A program made the position numbers and the translations under genes. Below the pieces are notes generated by a model. That model was given only the letters and a program-made list of their open reading frames with translations, made no database searches and was not told the origin of the DNA. Shown here in pieces: positions 8,957 to 19,057 of a DNA stretch of 64,000 nt. Location of the stretch: assembly GCF_000504245.1 (NCBI RefSeq), contig NZ_KI632509.1, forward strand, positions 3,577,751 through 3,641,750. The letters run 5' to 3'. This DNA is from Haloechinothrix halophila YIM 93223. Lineage in GTDB: Bacteria; Actinomycetota; Actinomycetes; Mycobacteriales; Pseudonocardiaceae. Numbering within the stretch: the stretch's first letter is position 1; each line of letters begins with the position of its first letter.

Positions 8957-9298
8957 GGACGCACCTCCTGCCGTGCTGCGTGTGCTCTTGCATCTGCATG
9001 TGGCATCTAATCAGCTCACCGAGATTCGCGCGCCCGGGCTACCCGATGTGGGGCTGATTACGATCCGGACTCGAATCTGCAAGTTGCAGATTCGAGCAGT
9101 ACACTGGCGATGCGCACCTGCGTCAGTGTTGGCGTCACCATGGCGTCCGCTGAGGCCGGACGACACCCTCCCCGGTTCCCCCTTCGTCGTTCGGTCAGGT
9201 GTACCGAGGTCGGGACCGTGTCCACGTTGGTCCCGGCCTCGGTGTACGCCACGGCACTTCCGTCCGGTCTTCCCCGCTGGCTGAGTCGACGTCGTAGG
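8957..9298. other. 342-bp intergenic region without a convincing gene
   Basis: Open frames exist on both strands (plus from 9110, minus from 9345) but have neither recognisable domains nor ribosome sites. The region holds the ATCTGCA half-site at 8992-8998 and the long palindrome at 9070-9096. It separates the XRE gene from the thioesterase gene, both on the minus strand. Confidence 0.55.
9070..9096. promoter_or_regulatory. Perfect 27-bp palindrome, candidate XRE operator
   Basis: CTCGAATCTGCAA (9070-9082) and TTGCAGATTCGAG (9084-9096) are perfect inverted repeats around a single G. The core ATCTGCA recurs at 8992-8998, nearer the XRE start. There is no T tract and no adjacent gene end, so a binding site is more likely than a terminator. 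Confidence 0.6.
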
Positions 9299-10237
9299 TC
9301 AGTCGCCGCGGCCGGGAGCTTCGGAGCCATCGCCGTTAGCGCCATCGGGGCCGTCAGCGTCGCTGTCGAGCACCCGGAGCAGCCCTTCCTGCACCACAGT
9401 GGCGATCAGCGTGCCATCGCGGGCGAAGAACCGCCCCGTCGCCAGCCCGCGCGCGCCGGACGCGGTGGGCGAGTCGGTGTCGTAGAGGAACCAGTCGTCG
9501 GCACGAAACGGCCGGTGAAACCACAGCGCGTGATCGAGGCTGGCGCCGAGCACCTTGTCCATATTCCAGTACACACCGTGCCGCGCGAGCGCCGAGTCGA
9601 GCAATGTCAGGTCGGACGCGTACGTCAGCACGCACACGTGCAACAGCTCGTCGTCCGGCAGCGTGCCGTTGGCTCGCATCCAGACCTGGTTGGCCCCGGT
9701 CCTGCCGCCCGTTGAGCGGGTCACCCACGGCGGGTCGTTGACGTAGCGCAGGTCAATCGGGCGGTTGCGGGCATAGTCGACCATGTCGTCGCCGAACTCC
9801 GCGAACCGCTCCGCCAGTGTGGGCAGCGACTCCGGGTCGGGCACCGCTGGCATCGGCGTGGTGTGCGTGACGCCGTCCTCCTGTTTCTGGAACGACGCCG
9901 CCAGCGAGAAGATCGCCTTGCCGTGCTGCACCGCGACCACCCTGCGGGTAGTGAAGGAGCGGCCGTCCCGGATGCGGTCCACCTGGTAGACGATCGGCAC
10001 GCGCGGATCGCCGCCCCGGATGAAGTAGGCGTGCAGCGAGTGCACGTGCCGCTCGGCAGGCACCGTTCTGCCCGCGGCGACCAGTGCCTGGCCCGCGACC
10101 TGCCCGCCGAATACCCGCACCGGAGAGTCCGGCGGGGACACGCCCCGGAAGATGTTCTCCTCGACCTTCTCGAGATCGAGCAGGGCCACGAGCCGGTCGA
10201 GCGAGACCTGCTCCTCAACTGGTTCCGCATCACTCAT
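9299..10237 (-). CDS. tesB: Acyl-CoA thioesterase II
   Basis: A 312-residue double hot-dog thioesterase hydrolysing medium- and long-chain acyl-CoA to free acid and CoA. The ATG at 10237 has a GAGGAGG site. Seen: RVFGGQVAGQALVAAGRTV and SLHAYFIRGGD in the first hot-dog, and ASLDHALWFHRPFRADDWFL with LATGRFFARDGTLIATVVQE in the second, the standard TesB pattern. It lies downstream of pyruvate kinase on the same strand; the pyk-tesB adjacency also occurs in mycobacteria (pykA-tesB1). The 112-bp gap allows a separate promoter. Confidence 0.95.
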   Translation of the reverse strand: MSDAEPVEEQVSLDRLVALLDLEKVEENIFRGVSPPDSPVRVFGGQVAGQALVAAGRTVPAERHVHSLHAYFIRGGDPRVPIVYQVDRIRDGRSFTTRRVVAVQHGKAIFSLAASFQKQEDGVTHTTPMPAVPDPESLPTLAERFAEFGDDMVDYARNRPIDLRYVNDPPWVTRSTGGRTGANQVWMRANGTLPDDELLHVCVLTYASDLTLLDSALARHGVYWNMDKVLGASLDHALWFHRPFRADDWFLYDTDSPTASGARGLATGRFFARDGTLIATVVQEGLLRVLDSDADGPDGANGDGSEAPGRGD

Positions 10238-10349
10238 GCGGCCTCCTCAATCGCGCGCGCCGCGCCAAGACACGACGTCGGCCAGCATGACGTCCAATAG
10301 TTCGGATCTGCGAGCAATCCTCACGCGGCCAACTGTAGAGGGCAGGTGA

Positions 10350-11774
10350 TCAGGCGTGATCTTCCTCGCCGAGCCGGTGCACCCGAATGAGATTGGTCGA
10401 GCCGACCGTGCCGGGGGGCGATCCCGCGACCACGACGACCAAGTCGCCCGGCTGGTAACGCGGCATGGCAAGCATCGCCTGGTCGACCTGGCGCACCATC
10501 GCATCCGTCGAGTCGACCGACGCCACGATCTGCGCCGTCGTCCCCCAACTCAGCGCCAGCTGCGAGCGAACGCTCTCCAGTGGTGTGAACGCCAGCAGCG
10601 GCAGCCGGGTGTGCAACCGCGACAACCTGCGCACGGTGTCACCGGACTGCGTGAACGCGACCAGCGCCTTGGCATTGAGCCGCTCCCCGATGTCGCGGGC
10701 GGCGTAGGAGATCACACCGCGCTTGGTACGGGGCACATGACTCAGCGGTGGCACGGCGGTGGACTCCGCCTCGACCGCCGTCACGATCCGGCTCATGGTC
10801 TCGACCGTCTCGATGGGATACCGGCCGACGCTGGTCTCGCCGGAGAGCATCACCGCGTCGGCGCCATCGAGCACCGCGTTGGCCACATCGGACGCCTCCG
10901 CGCGGGTGGGCCGGGAGTTGCCGATCATCGAGTCGAGCATCTGAGTGGCGACGATGACCGGCTTGGCATTCTCGCGGGCGATCTGGATGGCACGCTTCTG
11001 CACCAGCGGCACCTGCTCCAGCGGCAGCTCGACGCCGAGGTCGCCACGCGCCACCATGACGCCGTCGAAGGCGAGCACGATCGCCTCCAGGTTGGCGATC
11101 GCCTCCGGCTTCTCCAGCTTCGCGATGACCGGCACCCTGCCCCTGCCTGCCCGGTCCATCACCTGGTGCACCAAGTCGATGTCGGCGGGCGAGCGCACGA
11201 ACGACAGCGCGACGAAGTCGACGCCAAGCTGCATCGCGAACTCGAGGTCGGCCATGTCCTTGTCGGACAACGCTGGCACCGAGACGTCCATACCCGGCAG
11301 CGACACGCCCTTGTTGTCGCTGACCGGGCCGCCCTCGACGACCTCGCAGACGACATCGGGGCCTTCGACCCGCAGCACCGTCATCGCGACCTTGCCGTCG
11401 TCGACGAGCAGCCGGTCACCCTGCTTGGCGTCGTCGGCGAGCCCCTTGTACGTGGTCGACACCCGATCGTGCGTTCCCGCCACGTCCTCGACGGTGATCC
11501 GGACGACATCACCAGTGCGCCACTCGGTCGGCCCGGTGGCGAAGGTGCCAAGGCGAATCTTGGGGCCCTGCAGATCGGCGAGGATGCCGACGGGAGTATC
11601 CGTTTCGGCTGCCGTGTTCCTGATCAGGTCGTAGACCTGCTTGTGGTCCTGGTGGGTGCCGTGGCTGAAGTTCAATCGCGCGACGTTCATGCCAGCGCGG
11701 ACCAGGTCACCCACCTTCTCAGCGGTCGCCGTGGCAGGGCCCAGGGTGCATACGATTTTCGCTCGTCGCGTCAC
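10350..11774 (-). CDS. pyk: Pyruvate kinase
   Basis: A 474-residue enzyme converting phosphoenolpyruvate and ADP to pyruvate and ATP in glycolysis. The GTG at 11774 is chosen: TAGGCT (11783-11788) is a -10 element 8 nt before it and there is no Shine-Dalgarno site, indicating a leaderless mRNA; GTG 11780 is the alternative. Seen: RRAKIVCTLGPATA, NFSHGTHQDH, the active-site Lys/Glu region PVIAKLEKPEAI, MVARGDLGVELP, and ATQMLDSMI with TRAEASDVANAV. The C-terminal allosteric domain is complete (AFTQSGDTVRRLSR). Immediately upstream on this strand is pbpB rather than another metabolic gene. Confidence 0.97.
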   Translation of the reverse strand: MTRRAKIVCTLGPATATAEKVGDLVRAGMNVARLNFSHGTHQDHKQVYDLIRNTAAETDTPVGILADLQGPKIRLGTFATGPTEWRTGDVVRITVEDVAGTHDRVSTTYKGLADDAKQGDRLLVDDGKVAMTVLRVEGPDVVCEVVEGGPVSDNKGVSLPGMDVSVPALSDKDMADLEFAMQLGVDFVALSFVRSPADIDLVHQVMDRAGRGRVPVIAKLEKPEAIANLEAIVLAFDGVMVARGDLGVELPLEQVPLVQKRAIQIARENAKPVIVATQMLDSMIGNSRPTRAEASDVANAVLDGADAVMLSGETSVGRYPIETVETMSRIVTAVEAESTAVPPLSHVPRTKRGVISYAARDIGERLNAKALVAFTQSGDTVRRLSRLHTRLPLLAFTPLESVRSQLALSWGTTAQIVASVDSTDAMVRQVDQAMLAMPRYQPGDLVVVVAGSPPGTVGSTNLIRVHRLGEEDHA

Positions 11775-11782
11775 GTCCACAC

Positions 11783-11788
11783 AGCCTA
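11783..11788 (-). promoter_or_regulatory. -10 element of pyk
   Basis: TAGGCT fits TAN3T and lies 8 nt before GTG 11774, placing the transcription start at about the start codon. It supports a leaderless transcript starting within the 112-bp pbpB-pyk gap. Confidence 0.5.
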
Positions 11789-11886
11789 GCCGACGCCCCG
11801 GGGTGAACTGAACCGATCCCGAGATCGTTTCGGTCACTATTCGGGTACTACTTAGTGCACAGCACGGTTCACCGCGATGACGGCGC

Positions 11887-13944
11887 TCAGTCGAGGATGA
11901 GCGGCACCACGGGAGCGCGCTTGTCCGACAACGGGATCTGGTAACGCTGCGCCAGGTAGGCGGCGATGTCGTGGAACAGCGGACCCGCGGAGTGACCGAG
12001 CGGCAGCGTGGTGTCGGGCGCGTCGAGCCGGATCGCGACGACGAAACGCGGATCGTCGGCTGGCAGCACACCCGCGAAGGTGATGTTGTACTTCGACTGC
12101 GAGTAGCTGCCCGTCACCGGGTTGATCTGCTGTGCGGTCCCGGTCTTGCCCGCGATCTGGTAGCCCTCGATGGCGGCGGGCGGCGCGGTCCCGTCGTTCT
12201 GATAGCCGGGAGCGTCCTGCGTGGTGGCGCGCAACATCTTGAGCACCTGATCCGCCGTGCGCTCGCTGACGACCCGCACCCGATCCGGCGCGGGTTCCGG
12301 CACCCTTGTGCCGTCCTCGCGCACGGTGGCGCTGACGATGCGGGGCTGGACGCGCTCCCCGCCGTTGGCGATCGCCTGGTACATGCCTGCCAACTGCACC
12401 ACGGTCATCGACAGCCCCTGCCCGATCGGCAGGTTGCCGAACGTCGAACCCGACCACTGGTTGCGCGGCGGCACCCTGCCCGCGCTCTCGCCGGGCAGGC
12501 CGATGCCGGTGCGCTCACCAAGGCCGAACTTCTGCGCGATGTCGAGCCAGCGGTCCTCGCCGACCCGTTGCGCCAGCTTCAGCGTGCCCACATTGGACGA
12601 CTTGGCGAACACCCCCGTGGTGGTGAACGGCAACGTGCCATGCGGCCAGGCGTCGTTGATCGTGCGGTCGGCGACGGTGATCTGACCGGGCACCATGATC
12701 CGCGACCGCGGCGTCGTCACCCCGTACTCCAGCGCGGCGGCCGCGGTGATGACCTTGTTCACCGAGCCCGGTTCGAACGGCGTCGTCACCGCCTGGTTGT
12801 TCAGCTCCTTCTCGGAAGCGGCGGTGATGTTGTCCGGATCGAAGGTGGCGTCGTTGGCCAGCGCGTACACCTCGCCGGTTTCGGCGTCCATGATCACCGC
12901 ACTGCCGCCGTTGGCATTGGTCCGCGTCACGTAGTCGGCCAGCCGCCGCTGCAGCTCGTACTGTACGTCGGAGTCGATGGTCAGCTCGAGGTCGGAGCCG
13001 CTCACGGCAGACCGCAGCTCCTTCGCGGTGCCCGGGATCGGGATGTCATCGCCCTCACTGGTATCGACCAGCCGTCTGCCCGGCCTGCCGACGAGGCTGT
13101 TGTCCCGCGCGCTCTCCAGCCCGATCAGGCCGTGGATGTTGTGCTTGGACCGATCCGGCGAGTCCATCCGCCAGTTCGCGAACCCGACGATGTTCGACGC
13201 CAGCCGCCCGCCGGGATACTCCCGCAACGCGCGCTGCTCCTGTGCGATCTCGGGGAACTCATTCGTGATCTCGTTCGCGACCGACGGCTCGACGTTGTCG
13301 ACAAGGAAGGTGAACGGACCCGGTTTGCGGAACCGGGCGAGCAGGTCTTCCTCGGTAGTCAGCTCAGGCAGTTTCTTCGCCATGTACCGCGAGATCTCGG
13401 CGATCCGCGCCTCGAAGTCCTTGTCGGACTCCGGGTTTGTGCGGTCGTGTTCCGCCCACTGCTCGCGCATGGCGCGCAGGTTCACCTGCAAGGTGCGGGT
13501 CTCGACGCTGAACGCGAGCTGGGTGCCGTTGCGGTCGACGATGTCGCCGCGTTTGGCGGGGATCTCGATGACGGTCTCACGCTGGCGCTCGGCACGCTCC
13601 GACAGCGCCTCCGCCTGGAACGCCTGCAGGTAAACCAGCTTCAGCCCCGCGAGGCTGAGCACCGTCACCAGAATCAGCGCGGCGGTGGTGTAGCGGTTGC
13701 GGGGCCAGCGCAGCGCGCCACGCAGCCGCGTGCGCAGGCGGGTGCGAACCCGCCTGCCGCGCTGCGGCGCGCCCCGCTTGTTCCGCACCGGAGCGCGGGA
13801 CGACGTCGTGGCACGCGCGGCGCTGGTACGCGACGGGGCGCCGCTACGGGACGTCGCCGAGGAACGGGTGCGCGCCCGTGCGGCCGGCGCCCCGCGTGTC
13901 CCACGCCGGGGCGCGGCGCCACGCTGTCGCCGACTGCTTGCCAT
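11887..13944 (-). CDS. pbpB: Septal peptidoglycan transpeptidase (class B PBP, FtsI/PBP3)
   Basis: A 685-residue penicillin-binding protein cross-linking septal peptidoglycan in the divisome. It has a cytoplasmic, extremely Arg/Ala/Ser-rich tail (residues 1-85), one membrane segment (about 87-107, TAALILVTVLSLAGLKLVYL), a dimerisation domain, then the transpeptidase. Catalytic motifs: S394-V-N-K, S449-S-N and K600-T-G. There are no C-terminal PASTA domains. It starts 6 bp after ftsL. The expected next gene, murE, is absent; pyk follows instead. Confidence 0.96.
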   Translation of the reverse strand: MASSRRQRGAAPRRGTRGAPAARARTRSSATSRSGAPSRTSAARATTSSRAPVRNKRGAPQRGRRVRTRLRTRLRGALRWPRNRYTTAALILVTVLSLAGLKLVYLQAFQAEALSERAERQRETVIEIPAKRGDIVDRNGTQLAFSVETRTLQVNLRAMREQWAEHDRTNPESDKDFEARIAEISRYMAKKLPELTTEEDLLARFRKPGPFTFLVDNVEPSVANEITNEFPEIAQEQRALREYPGGRLASNIVGFANWRMDSPDRSKHNIHGLIGLESARDNSLVGRPGRRLVDTSEGDDIPIPGTAKELRSAVSGSDLELTIDSDVQYELQRRLADYVTRTNANGGSAVIMDAETGEVYALANDATFDPDNITAASEKELNNQAVTTPFEPGSVNKVITAAAALEYGVTTPRSRIMVPGQITVADRTINDAWPHGTLPFTTTGVFAKSSNVGTLKLAQRVGEDRWLDIAQKFGLGERTGIGLPGESAGRVPPRNQWSGSTFGNLPIGQGLSMTVVQLAGMYQAIANGGERVQPRIVSATVREDGTRVPEPAPDRVRVVSERTADQVLKMLRATTQDAPGYQNDGTAPPAAIEGYQIAGKTGTAQQINPVTGSYSQSKYNITFAGVLPADDPRFVVAIRLDAPDTTLPLGHSAGPLFHDIAAYLAQRYQIPLSDKRAPVVPLILD

Positions 13945-13950
13945 CGCGTG

Positions 13951-14558
13951 TTACCTGCCCGCCGGCCGCGGTTCGCCGACCAGCTTCGGCTTGCCGTCCT
14001 CGGACACCACGATGCGCGCCGGGTTCCCCGACGGCACCATGCCCAGGTCCCTTGCCTTCTGCCCCAACTCAGCGGGCGACTCCTGCCGCGCGACTTCGCG
14101 CTGCAACTGCTCGGCGCGTTCCTCGAGGTTCGCGGTCTCGGCCCGCATCCGCTCCAGCCGGTAAGAGTCCGCGATCGCCTGGGTGGACAGCCACAGCGTC
14201 AGCACGACACCCGTCGCCAGCATCACCATCATGAGCAGCACGAACGAGGCACGAGATCGCGGCAGCCGGAGCGCGATCAGCGCACCCATCCCCGCCGCGG
14301 CGGTGCCGCTCTCGACGTGGTCGACGGCGGCGGTGCGCTGCGCCCTGCGGGCGTAGGCCTTCTGCGCCGCCGAACTGCGGCCCCGCTGCGGGCTATGCTC
14401 CGTCGTTCGCTGGGGCGATCGGTGCGGGGATCGCTGCGGCGAGCGCCGGGCAGGGCGCTGCCGAGTGCCGGTTCGGCCCGATGCCGACGTCGTGCCGCGT
14501 GCCGGTGACGCCTCGGTGTCCGCCGTGCGTGCCGCCGTCGCGGCCCTGCTCGCCGTCG

Positions 14559-14562
<4 letters not shown>
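13951..14562 (-). CDS. ftsL: FtsL-like cell division protein
   Basis: A 203-residue single-pass protein. It has a long Ser/Arg/Gln-rich cytoplasmic region with SPQRS-type repeats (about 40-60), one membrane helix ([20 protein letters not shown]) and a periplasmic coiled coil ([20 protein letters not shown]) ending in a Pro-rich tail. Size, topology and position between rsmH and pbpB identify FtsL, which forms the FtsQLB complex that activates septal synthesis. Its ATG overlaps the rsmH stop as ATGA, so translation is coupled. Sequence conservation in this family is low, so the call rests on topology and synteny. Confidence 0.85.
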
Positions 14563-15536
<974 letters not shown>

Positions 15537-15751
15537 ATCGTGCTCCCTTTCCACCTCCGTGCTCGCCCCAGGACCCCCAGGACACTGTGGCGTGGGTGCC
15601 GTCAGGTCCCCGCCCGCTCCGCTGTGAACCTGGTGCCGGGGAAGGTGCACCAGGGTCATTCCCGTGCGGACAGAGGCCTCACGACATCCACATGCCGCTC
15701 TCACTGACCGGCCCACCCTGACCCCCCGACAGCCAGGGTTTGCCGTATGCG

Positions 15752-16183
15752 TCAGAAGAGTCCCGGAAGCACCTCCTCTTGCGCCTTGGCGTAGCTGTCC
15801 TCGTGCTCTTCCAAGTAGCCCTGCCATGCTTGGGCGTCCCAGATCTCCAATCGGGTGATCGCACCGATCACCACGCACTCCTTGTTGAGCCCCGCGTAGC
15901 GCCGCAGTTCTGGCGCGATCGCGATGCGTCCCTGCCCATCGGGGCGCTGCTCATCGGTTCCGGCGAACAGGTACCGCTGGTAGGCCCGCACCGACTCGTT
16001 GGTGAACGGCGCATCCGCCACCTTGCGGGCCAACTGCTCGAACTCGGCACGCGGGAAGACGTAGAGGCAGTGGTCTTGCCCCTTCGTCACCATCAGTCCA
16101 CCTGCCAGCGCCTCACGGAACTTCGCGGGCAGTGTCAACCGCCCCTTGTCGTCGAGCTTGGGCGTGTGGGTACCGAGAAACAC
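15752..16183 (-). CDS. mraZ: Transcriptional regulator MraZ
   Basis: A 143-residue protein, the family's usual length, with two AbrB-like SpoVT folds ([19 protein letters not shown] and [20 protein letters not shown]). The GTG at 16183 is chosen because GGGGAGG lies 8 nt upstream and the mature family begins [14 protein letters not shown]; the frame reads a further 3 codons upstream, which would overlap that site. MraZ binds tandem repeats upstream of its own operon as a dodecameric ring. Four GTGG repeats with exact 10-bp spacing occur about 70 bp upstream. A 215-bp gap separates it from rsmH. Confidence 0.96.
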   Translation of the reverse strand: MFLGTHTPKLDDKGRLTLPAKFREALAGGLMVTKGQDHCLYVFPRAEFEQLARKVADAPFTNESVRAYQRYLFAGTDEQRPDGQGRIAIAPELRRYAGLNKECVVIGAITRLEIWDAQAWQGYLEEHEDSYAKAQEEVLPGLF

Positions 16184-16250
16184 GGCAACCACCTCCCCGC
16201 CGGAACCTGCTCAATCCAGGAAGGTCACGGCCCTGGGGCTCCCTGCCGCC

Positions 16251-16284
16251 CCACTTGCCGCCACCGTACCCCACTTTTCACCAC
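16251..16284 (-). promoter_or_regulatory. MraZ box: four GTGG repeats with 10-bp period
   Basis: On the minus strand GTGG occurs with its last base at 16281, 16271, 16261 and 16251; the copies at 16269-16274 and 16249-16254 read GTGGGG. Tandem TGGG-type repeats separated by 5 nt upstream of mraZ are the known MraZ operator, so autoregulation is expected. Confidence 0.8.
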
Positions 16285-16356
16285 AGTCAACGCGAAATGA
16301 GTCCATTCAGAAGTGATCGCATGACCGTTTTCGCAGGTCATAGCGAGTGGGACTGG

Positions 16357-16372
16357 GTGGGGTGTGGTGGGG
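16357..16372 (+). promoter_or_regulatory. Second MraZ-type box, plus-strand pair
   Basis: GTGGGG at 16357-16362 and 16367-16372 repeat with the same 10-bp period as the mraZ box, but in the orientation of moxR. Confidence 0.5.
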
Positions 16373-16504
16373 ACGTCACACCGCCTCCCGGCCACTTCTC
16401 CCCCTTTCGGGTCACGACCAGCGCGCCATCGAGCAGCCGCGCGGCAGAAAATCGCCAGTCGCTGGCCGCGGTAGCGGACGTGTGGAAGACGCCAGGTAGC
16501 GGCC

Positions 16505-16520
16505 GTGGGGAGATGTGGGG
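16505..16520 (+). promoter_or_regulatory. Third MraZ-type box, plus-strand pair nearer moxR
   Basis: GTGGGG at 16505-16510 and 16515-16520, again 10 bp apart, about 185 bp upstream of the moxR start. Confidence 0.5.
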
Positions 16521-16705
16521 AAGCCACAGGATTGCCGCCGATCTGCTGGATTCGCCGTGAAAATCGAACCAACCCAGGCGGACGTGGCGACAGAACTTTG
16601 ACACACTGCAAGGCAGAGTGATGGCAACTGACCAACATCACACCGGGTCGCAGTGCCGCGAAACGCCCGCGCGCTATCGTGGGGCATTGCTCACGAGGAG
16701 GACGT

Positions 16706-17785
16706 GTGACGTCGAGGACCGAGACCGCGGCTCATACCGCGGCGTACCCGACGACGGATGAGGACATCATCGGCAACGGATCGCATCCGCCGCAACGCGC
16801 GTCACGCGAGGGCCCCATCGGATTGTCCGGTCTCGATGAACTGCACTCCGTTGCCCGTGACATCACCACCAACATCGAACGGATCCTGGTCGGCAAACCC
16901 GAAGTCGTGCGGATCGCGCTGGTGACTCTGCTCGCACAGGGACACCTCCTGGTCGAGGACGTGCCAGGCGTCGGTAAGACGTCGCTGGCCAAGGCACTCG
17001 CCCGGTCCATCGACTGCACCGTCAGCCGCATCCAGTTCACTCCCGACCTGTTGCCTAGCGACGTCACCGGCGTGTCGATCTACAACAGGGAGAACGGCGG
17101 CTTCGAGTTCAGGGCGGGCCCGGTGTTCGCCAACATCGTCGTCGGTGACGAGATCAACCGCGCCTCGCCCAAGACCCAGTCGGCGCTGCTGGAGTGCATG
17201 GAGGAAGGCCAGGTCACCGTCGACCGCTCGACCTACCAGCTCGAGACGCCGTTCATGGTGATCGCGACGCAGAACCCAGTGGAGATGGAGGGCACCTACA
17301 TCCTCCCCGAGGCGCAGCGCGACCGGTTCACCGCACGGGTGTCCATCGGCTACCCGGACCAGGCCGCCGAACTCGCGATGGTCGACGAGCACTCCGGCCA
17401 CGACCCGTTCGCCGACCTGACGCCGGTGTCCAACGCGGCGACCCTGCGCCGGATGATCAAGGCGGTCCGTGCCATCCACATCTCCCGTGAGCTGCGGCAG
17501 TACGCGGTCGATCTCGTCGGCGCGACCAGAACGCTGTCCGAGGTGCGGCTCGGCGCGTCGCCGCGCGCCACGCTGCAGTTGGTCCGTACCGCCCGTGCGC
17601 AGGCTGCCCTCGCAGGCAGGGACTACGTCGTCCCTGACGACATCCACGCCGTGGCCATCCCCGTGCTCACCCACCGCCTCGTGCTGACGACGGAGGCGCA
17701 CGCCGCGCGCCGTTCCGCGGCGGACACGGTGCGCTCGGTGCTGCAGCGCGTTCCGGTCCCCCGCGCGAACCCGTCACGTCGCTGA
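16706..17785 (+). CDS. MoxR-family AAA+ ATPase
   Basis: A 359-residue chaperone-like ATPase. The GTG at 16706 has GAGGAGG 4 nt upstream. Walker A is EDVPGVGKTSLAKALA with K91. Also seen: FTPDLLPSDVTG, GPVFANIVVGDEINRASPK (Walker B), ATQNPVEMEGTYILPEAQRD (sensor 1) and a C-terminal lid. MoxR proteins help assemble or activate partner VWA, DUF58 or transglutaminase proteins. Here the partners are the next two genes, and the MoxR-DUF58-transglutaminase set is widespread in actinobacteria. It diverges from mraZ. Confidence 0.94.
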   Translation: MTSRTETAAHTAAYPTTDEDIIGNGSHPPQRASREGPIGLSGLDELHSVARDITTNIERILVGKPEVVRIALVTLLAQGHLLVEDVPGVGKTSLAKALARSIDCTVSRIQFTPDLLPSDVTGVSIYNRENGGFEFRAGPVFANIVVGDEINRASPKTQSALLECMEEGQVTVDRSTYQLETPFMVIATQNPVEMEGTYILPEAQRDRFTARVSIGYPDQAAELAMVDEHSGHDPFADLTPVSNAATLRRMIKAVRAIHISRELRQYAVDLVGATRTLSEVRLGASPRATLQLVRTARAQAALAGRDYVVPDDIHAVAIPVLTHRLVLTTEAHAARRSAADTVRSVLQRVPVPRANPSRR

Positions 17786-17797
17786 CGGCCAACGGCC

Positions 17798-19057
17798 ATG
17801 CTGTCCGGTCTGACCACACGCGGCAGGTGTCTCCTCGCGGCGGGGATCGCCGCGGCGATCTGCGCCTGGGTACTCAACGAACGGGACCTGCTGCGGGTCG
17901 CGGTGTTCGTCGTCGCGCTGCCGCTACTCGTCGTGCTGTTCATCGCACTGTCGAAGGTGCGCATCGGCGCGACTCGCGCGCTGGTGCCCGACCGTGTGCA
18001 GGCAGGCGCGGAGACGACGGTGCAGCTCCAGTTGTGGCGCACCGGCAGGATGCCGTCCGGCGAGGTGCTGCTCGAGGACGGTGTCGCCTACGGCCTCGGC
18101 GTGCGGCCTCGGTTCATCGTCGAGCACCTGCCACACGACCAGCGGGTGCCGCTGCAGTACGGGTTGCGCCCGCAGCTGCGCGGGGTGCAGCAGGTGGGTC
18201 CGCTGCGCGCACGGGTGACCGACCCGTTCGGTATCTGCGAATTCGACCGGGAGCTGATCGGCACCTCCCGGCTGATGGTGGTGCCGAGGACGGAGCAGCT
18301 CAGCGGGCTGCCGTCTGGCGGCGGGCTTGGCACCGGCGAGGACGGCTCGGTGCAGCGCGGTTCCGGCGCTGGCGAGCCCGACGCCACCGTGCGGCAGTAC
18401 CGGCACGGTGACGACCTGCGCCGGGTGCACTGGCCCTCAACGGCACGCCGGGACGAGATCATGGTGCGGCTCGAGGAGAAGCCCCGCCACGGCGGCACCA
18501 CCGTGCTGCTCGACCACCGAGCGGCCGCCCACCATGGGGCGGGGCCGAGGGCAAGCATGGAGTGGGCGGTGTCGTTCGCGGCCAGCGTCGCGTTGCACCT
18601 GCGCCGGTCAGGCCACGGCGTGCGGCTGGTCACCGAGCACGCCAAGGAACTGGCGGAGCTGCCCTCCGATGGCGGGCCCGCCCACGACAACCTCGCGCTC
18701 GACGCGCTGGCGATGCTGCAACCCGCGCACCAACGCGACGTCACGCTTGGCGGTGATCCCGCGGGCGGCCAGGAGCTGATCGCGGTGCTCGGCAGCATCA
18801 GCACCGAGGCGATCCACGAGCTGACCAAGCACCGCGCGCGCGGCATGCGCAGCCTCGCGGTGCTGCTGGACACCCCAGCCTGGTCGACGGAGACCGGCAA
18901 GGGCACCCAGCGCTCCGCCGCCGTCGAGGAGTCGGCGCGGCTGCTGCGCGCGGCTGGCTGGAGCGTCGTCGTCACCCGGCCTGGCGCCACCATCCCCTCG
19001 GTGTGGGAGGAGCTGTGCCGCGCTGGCCGCTGGTACCCGGCGATGGTGGGGTCATGA
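17798..19057 (+). CDS. DUF58 domain membrane protein
   Basis: A 419-residue protein. Two membrane segments at residues 12-50 (LLAAGIAAAICAWVL, VAVFVVALPLLVVLFIA) are followed by a Trp/Pro-containing central part with the DUF58 signature DLRRVHWPSTARRDEIMVR and a C-terminal VWA-like region. DUF58 proteins are the usual partner of MoxR ATPases; their biochemical role is unproven. It begins 12 bp after moxR. Its TGA overlaps the ATG of a 42-codon reading frame that leads into the transglutaminase gene. Confidence 0.9.
   Translation: MLSGLTTRGRCLLAAGIAAAICAWVLNERDLLRVAVFVVALPLLVVLFIALSKVRIGATRALVPDRVQAGAETTVQLQLWRTGRMPSGEVLLEDGVAYGLGVRPRFIVEHLPHDQRVPLQYGLRPQLRGVQQVGPLRARVTDPFGICEFDRELIGTSRLMVVPRTEQLSGLPSGGGLGTGEDGSVQRGSGAGEPDATVRQYRHGDDLRRVHWPSTARRDEIMVRLEEKPRHGGTTVLLDHRAAAHHGAGPRASMEWAVSFAASVALHLRRSGHGVRLVTEHAKELAELPSDGGPAHDNLALDALAMLQPAHQRDVTLGGDPAGGQELIAVLGSISTEAIHELTKHRARGMRSLAVLLDTPAWSTETGKGTQRSAAVEESARLLRAAGWSVVVTRPGATIPSVWEELCRAGRWYPAMVGS

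Larger units (their letters stand above)
16184..16705. other. 522-bp divergent intergenic region between mraZ and moxR
   Basis: No convincing gene: the open frames here lack ribosome sites and domains. The region holds one set of four GTGG repeats on the minus strand and two pairs of GTGGGG repeats on the plus strand, all with 10-bp period, so it is primarily regulatory. Confidence 0.65.

Noticed and set aside
9058-9345. Possible small gene (95 codons, minus strand)
   Set aside because: It has no ribosome site or domain, overlaps the tesB 3' end, and spans the regulatory palindrome.
10356-11789. A 477-codon plus-strand open frame
   Set aside because: It mirrors pyk, whose motifs are unambiguous; high GC creates long antisense frames.
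11971-14508. An 845-codon open frame on the plus strand
   Set aside because: It is antisense to pbpB and ftsL and composed of Arg/His/Gln/Val-rich shadow sequence with no domain or ribosome site; the minus-strand genes have clear motifs.
16132-16560. Plus-strand open frame of 142 codons in the mraZ-moxR spacer
   Set aside because: Pro/Arg-rich composition, no ribosome site, crosses the mraZ start and the tandem boxes.
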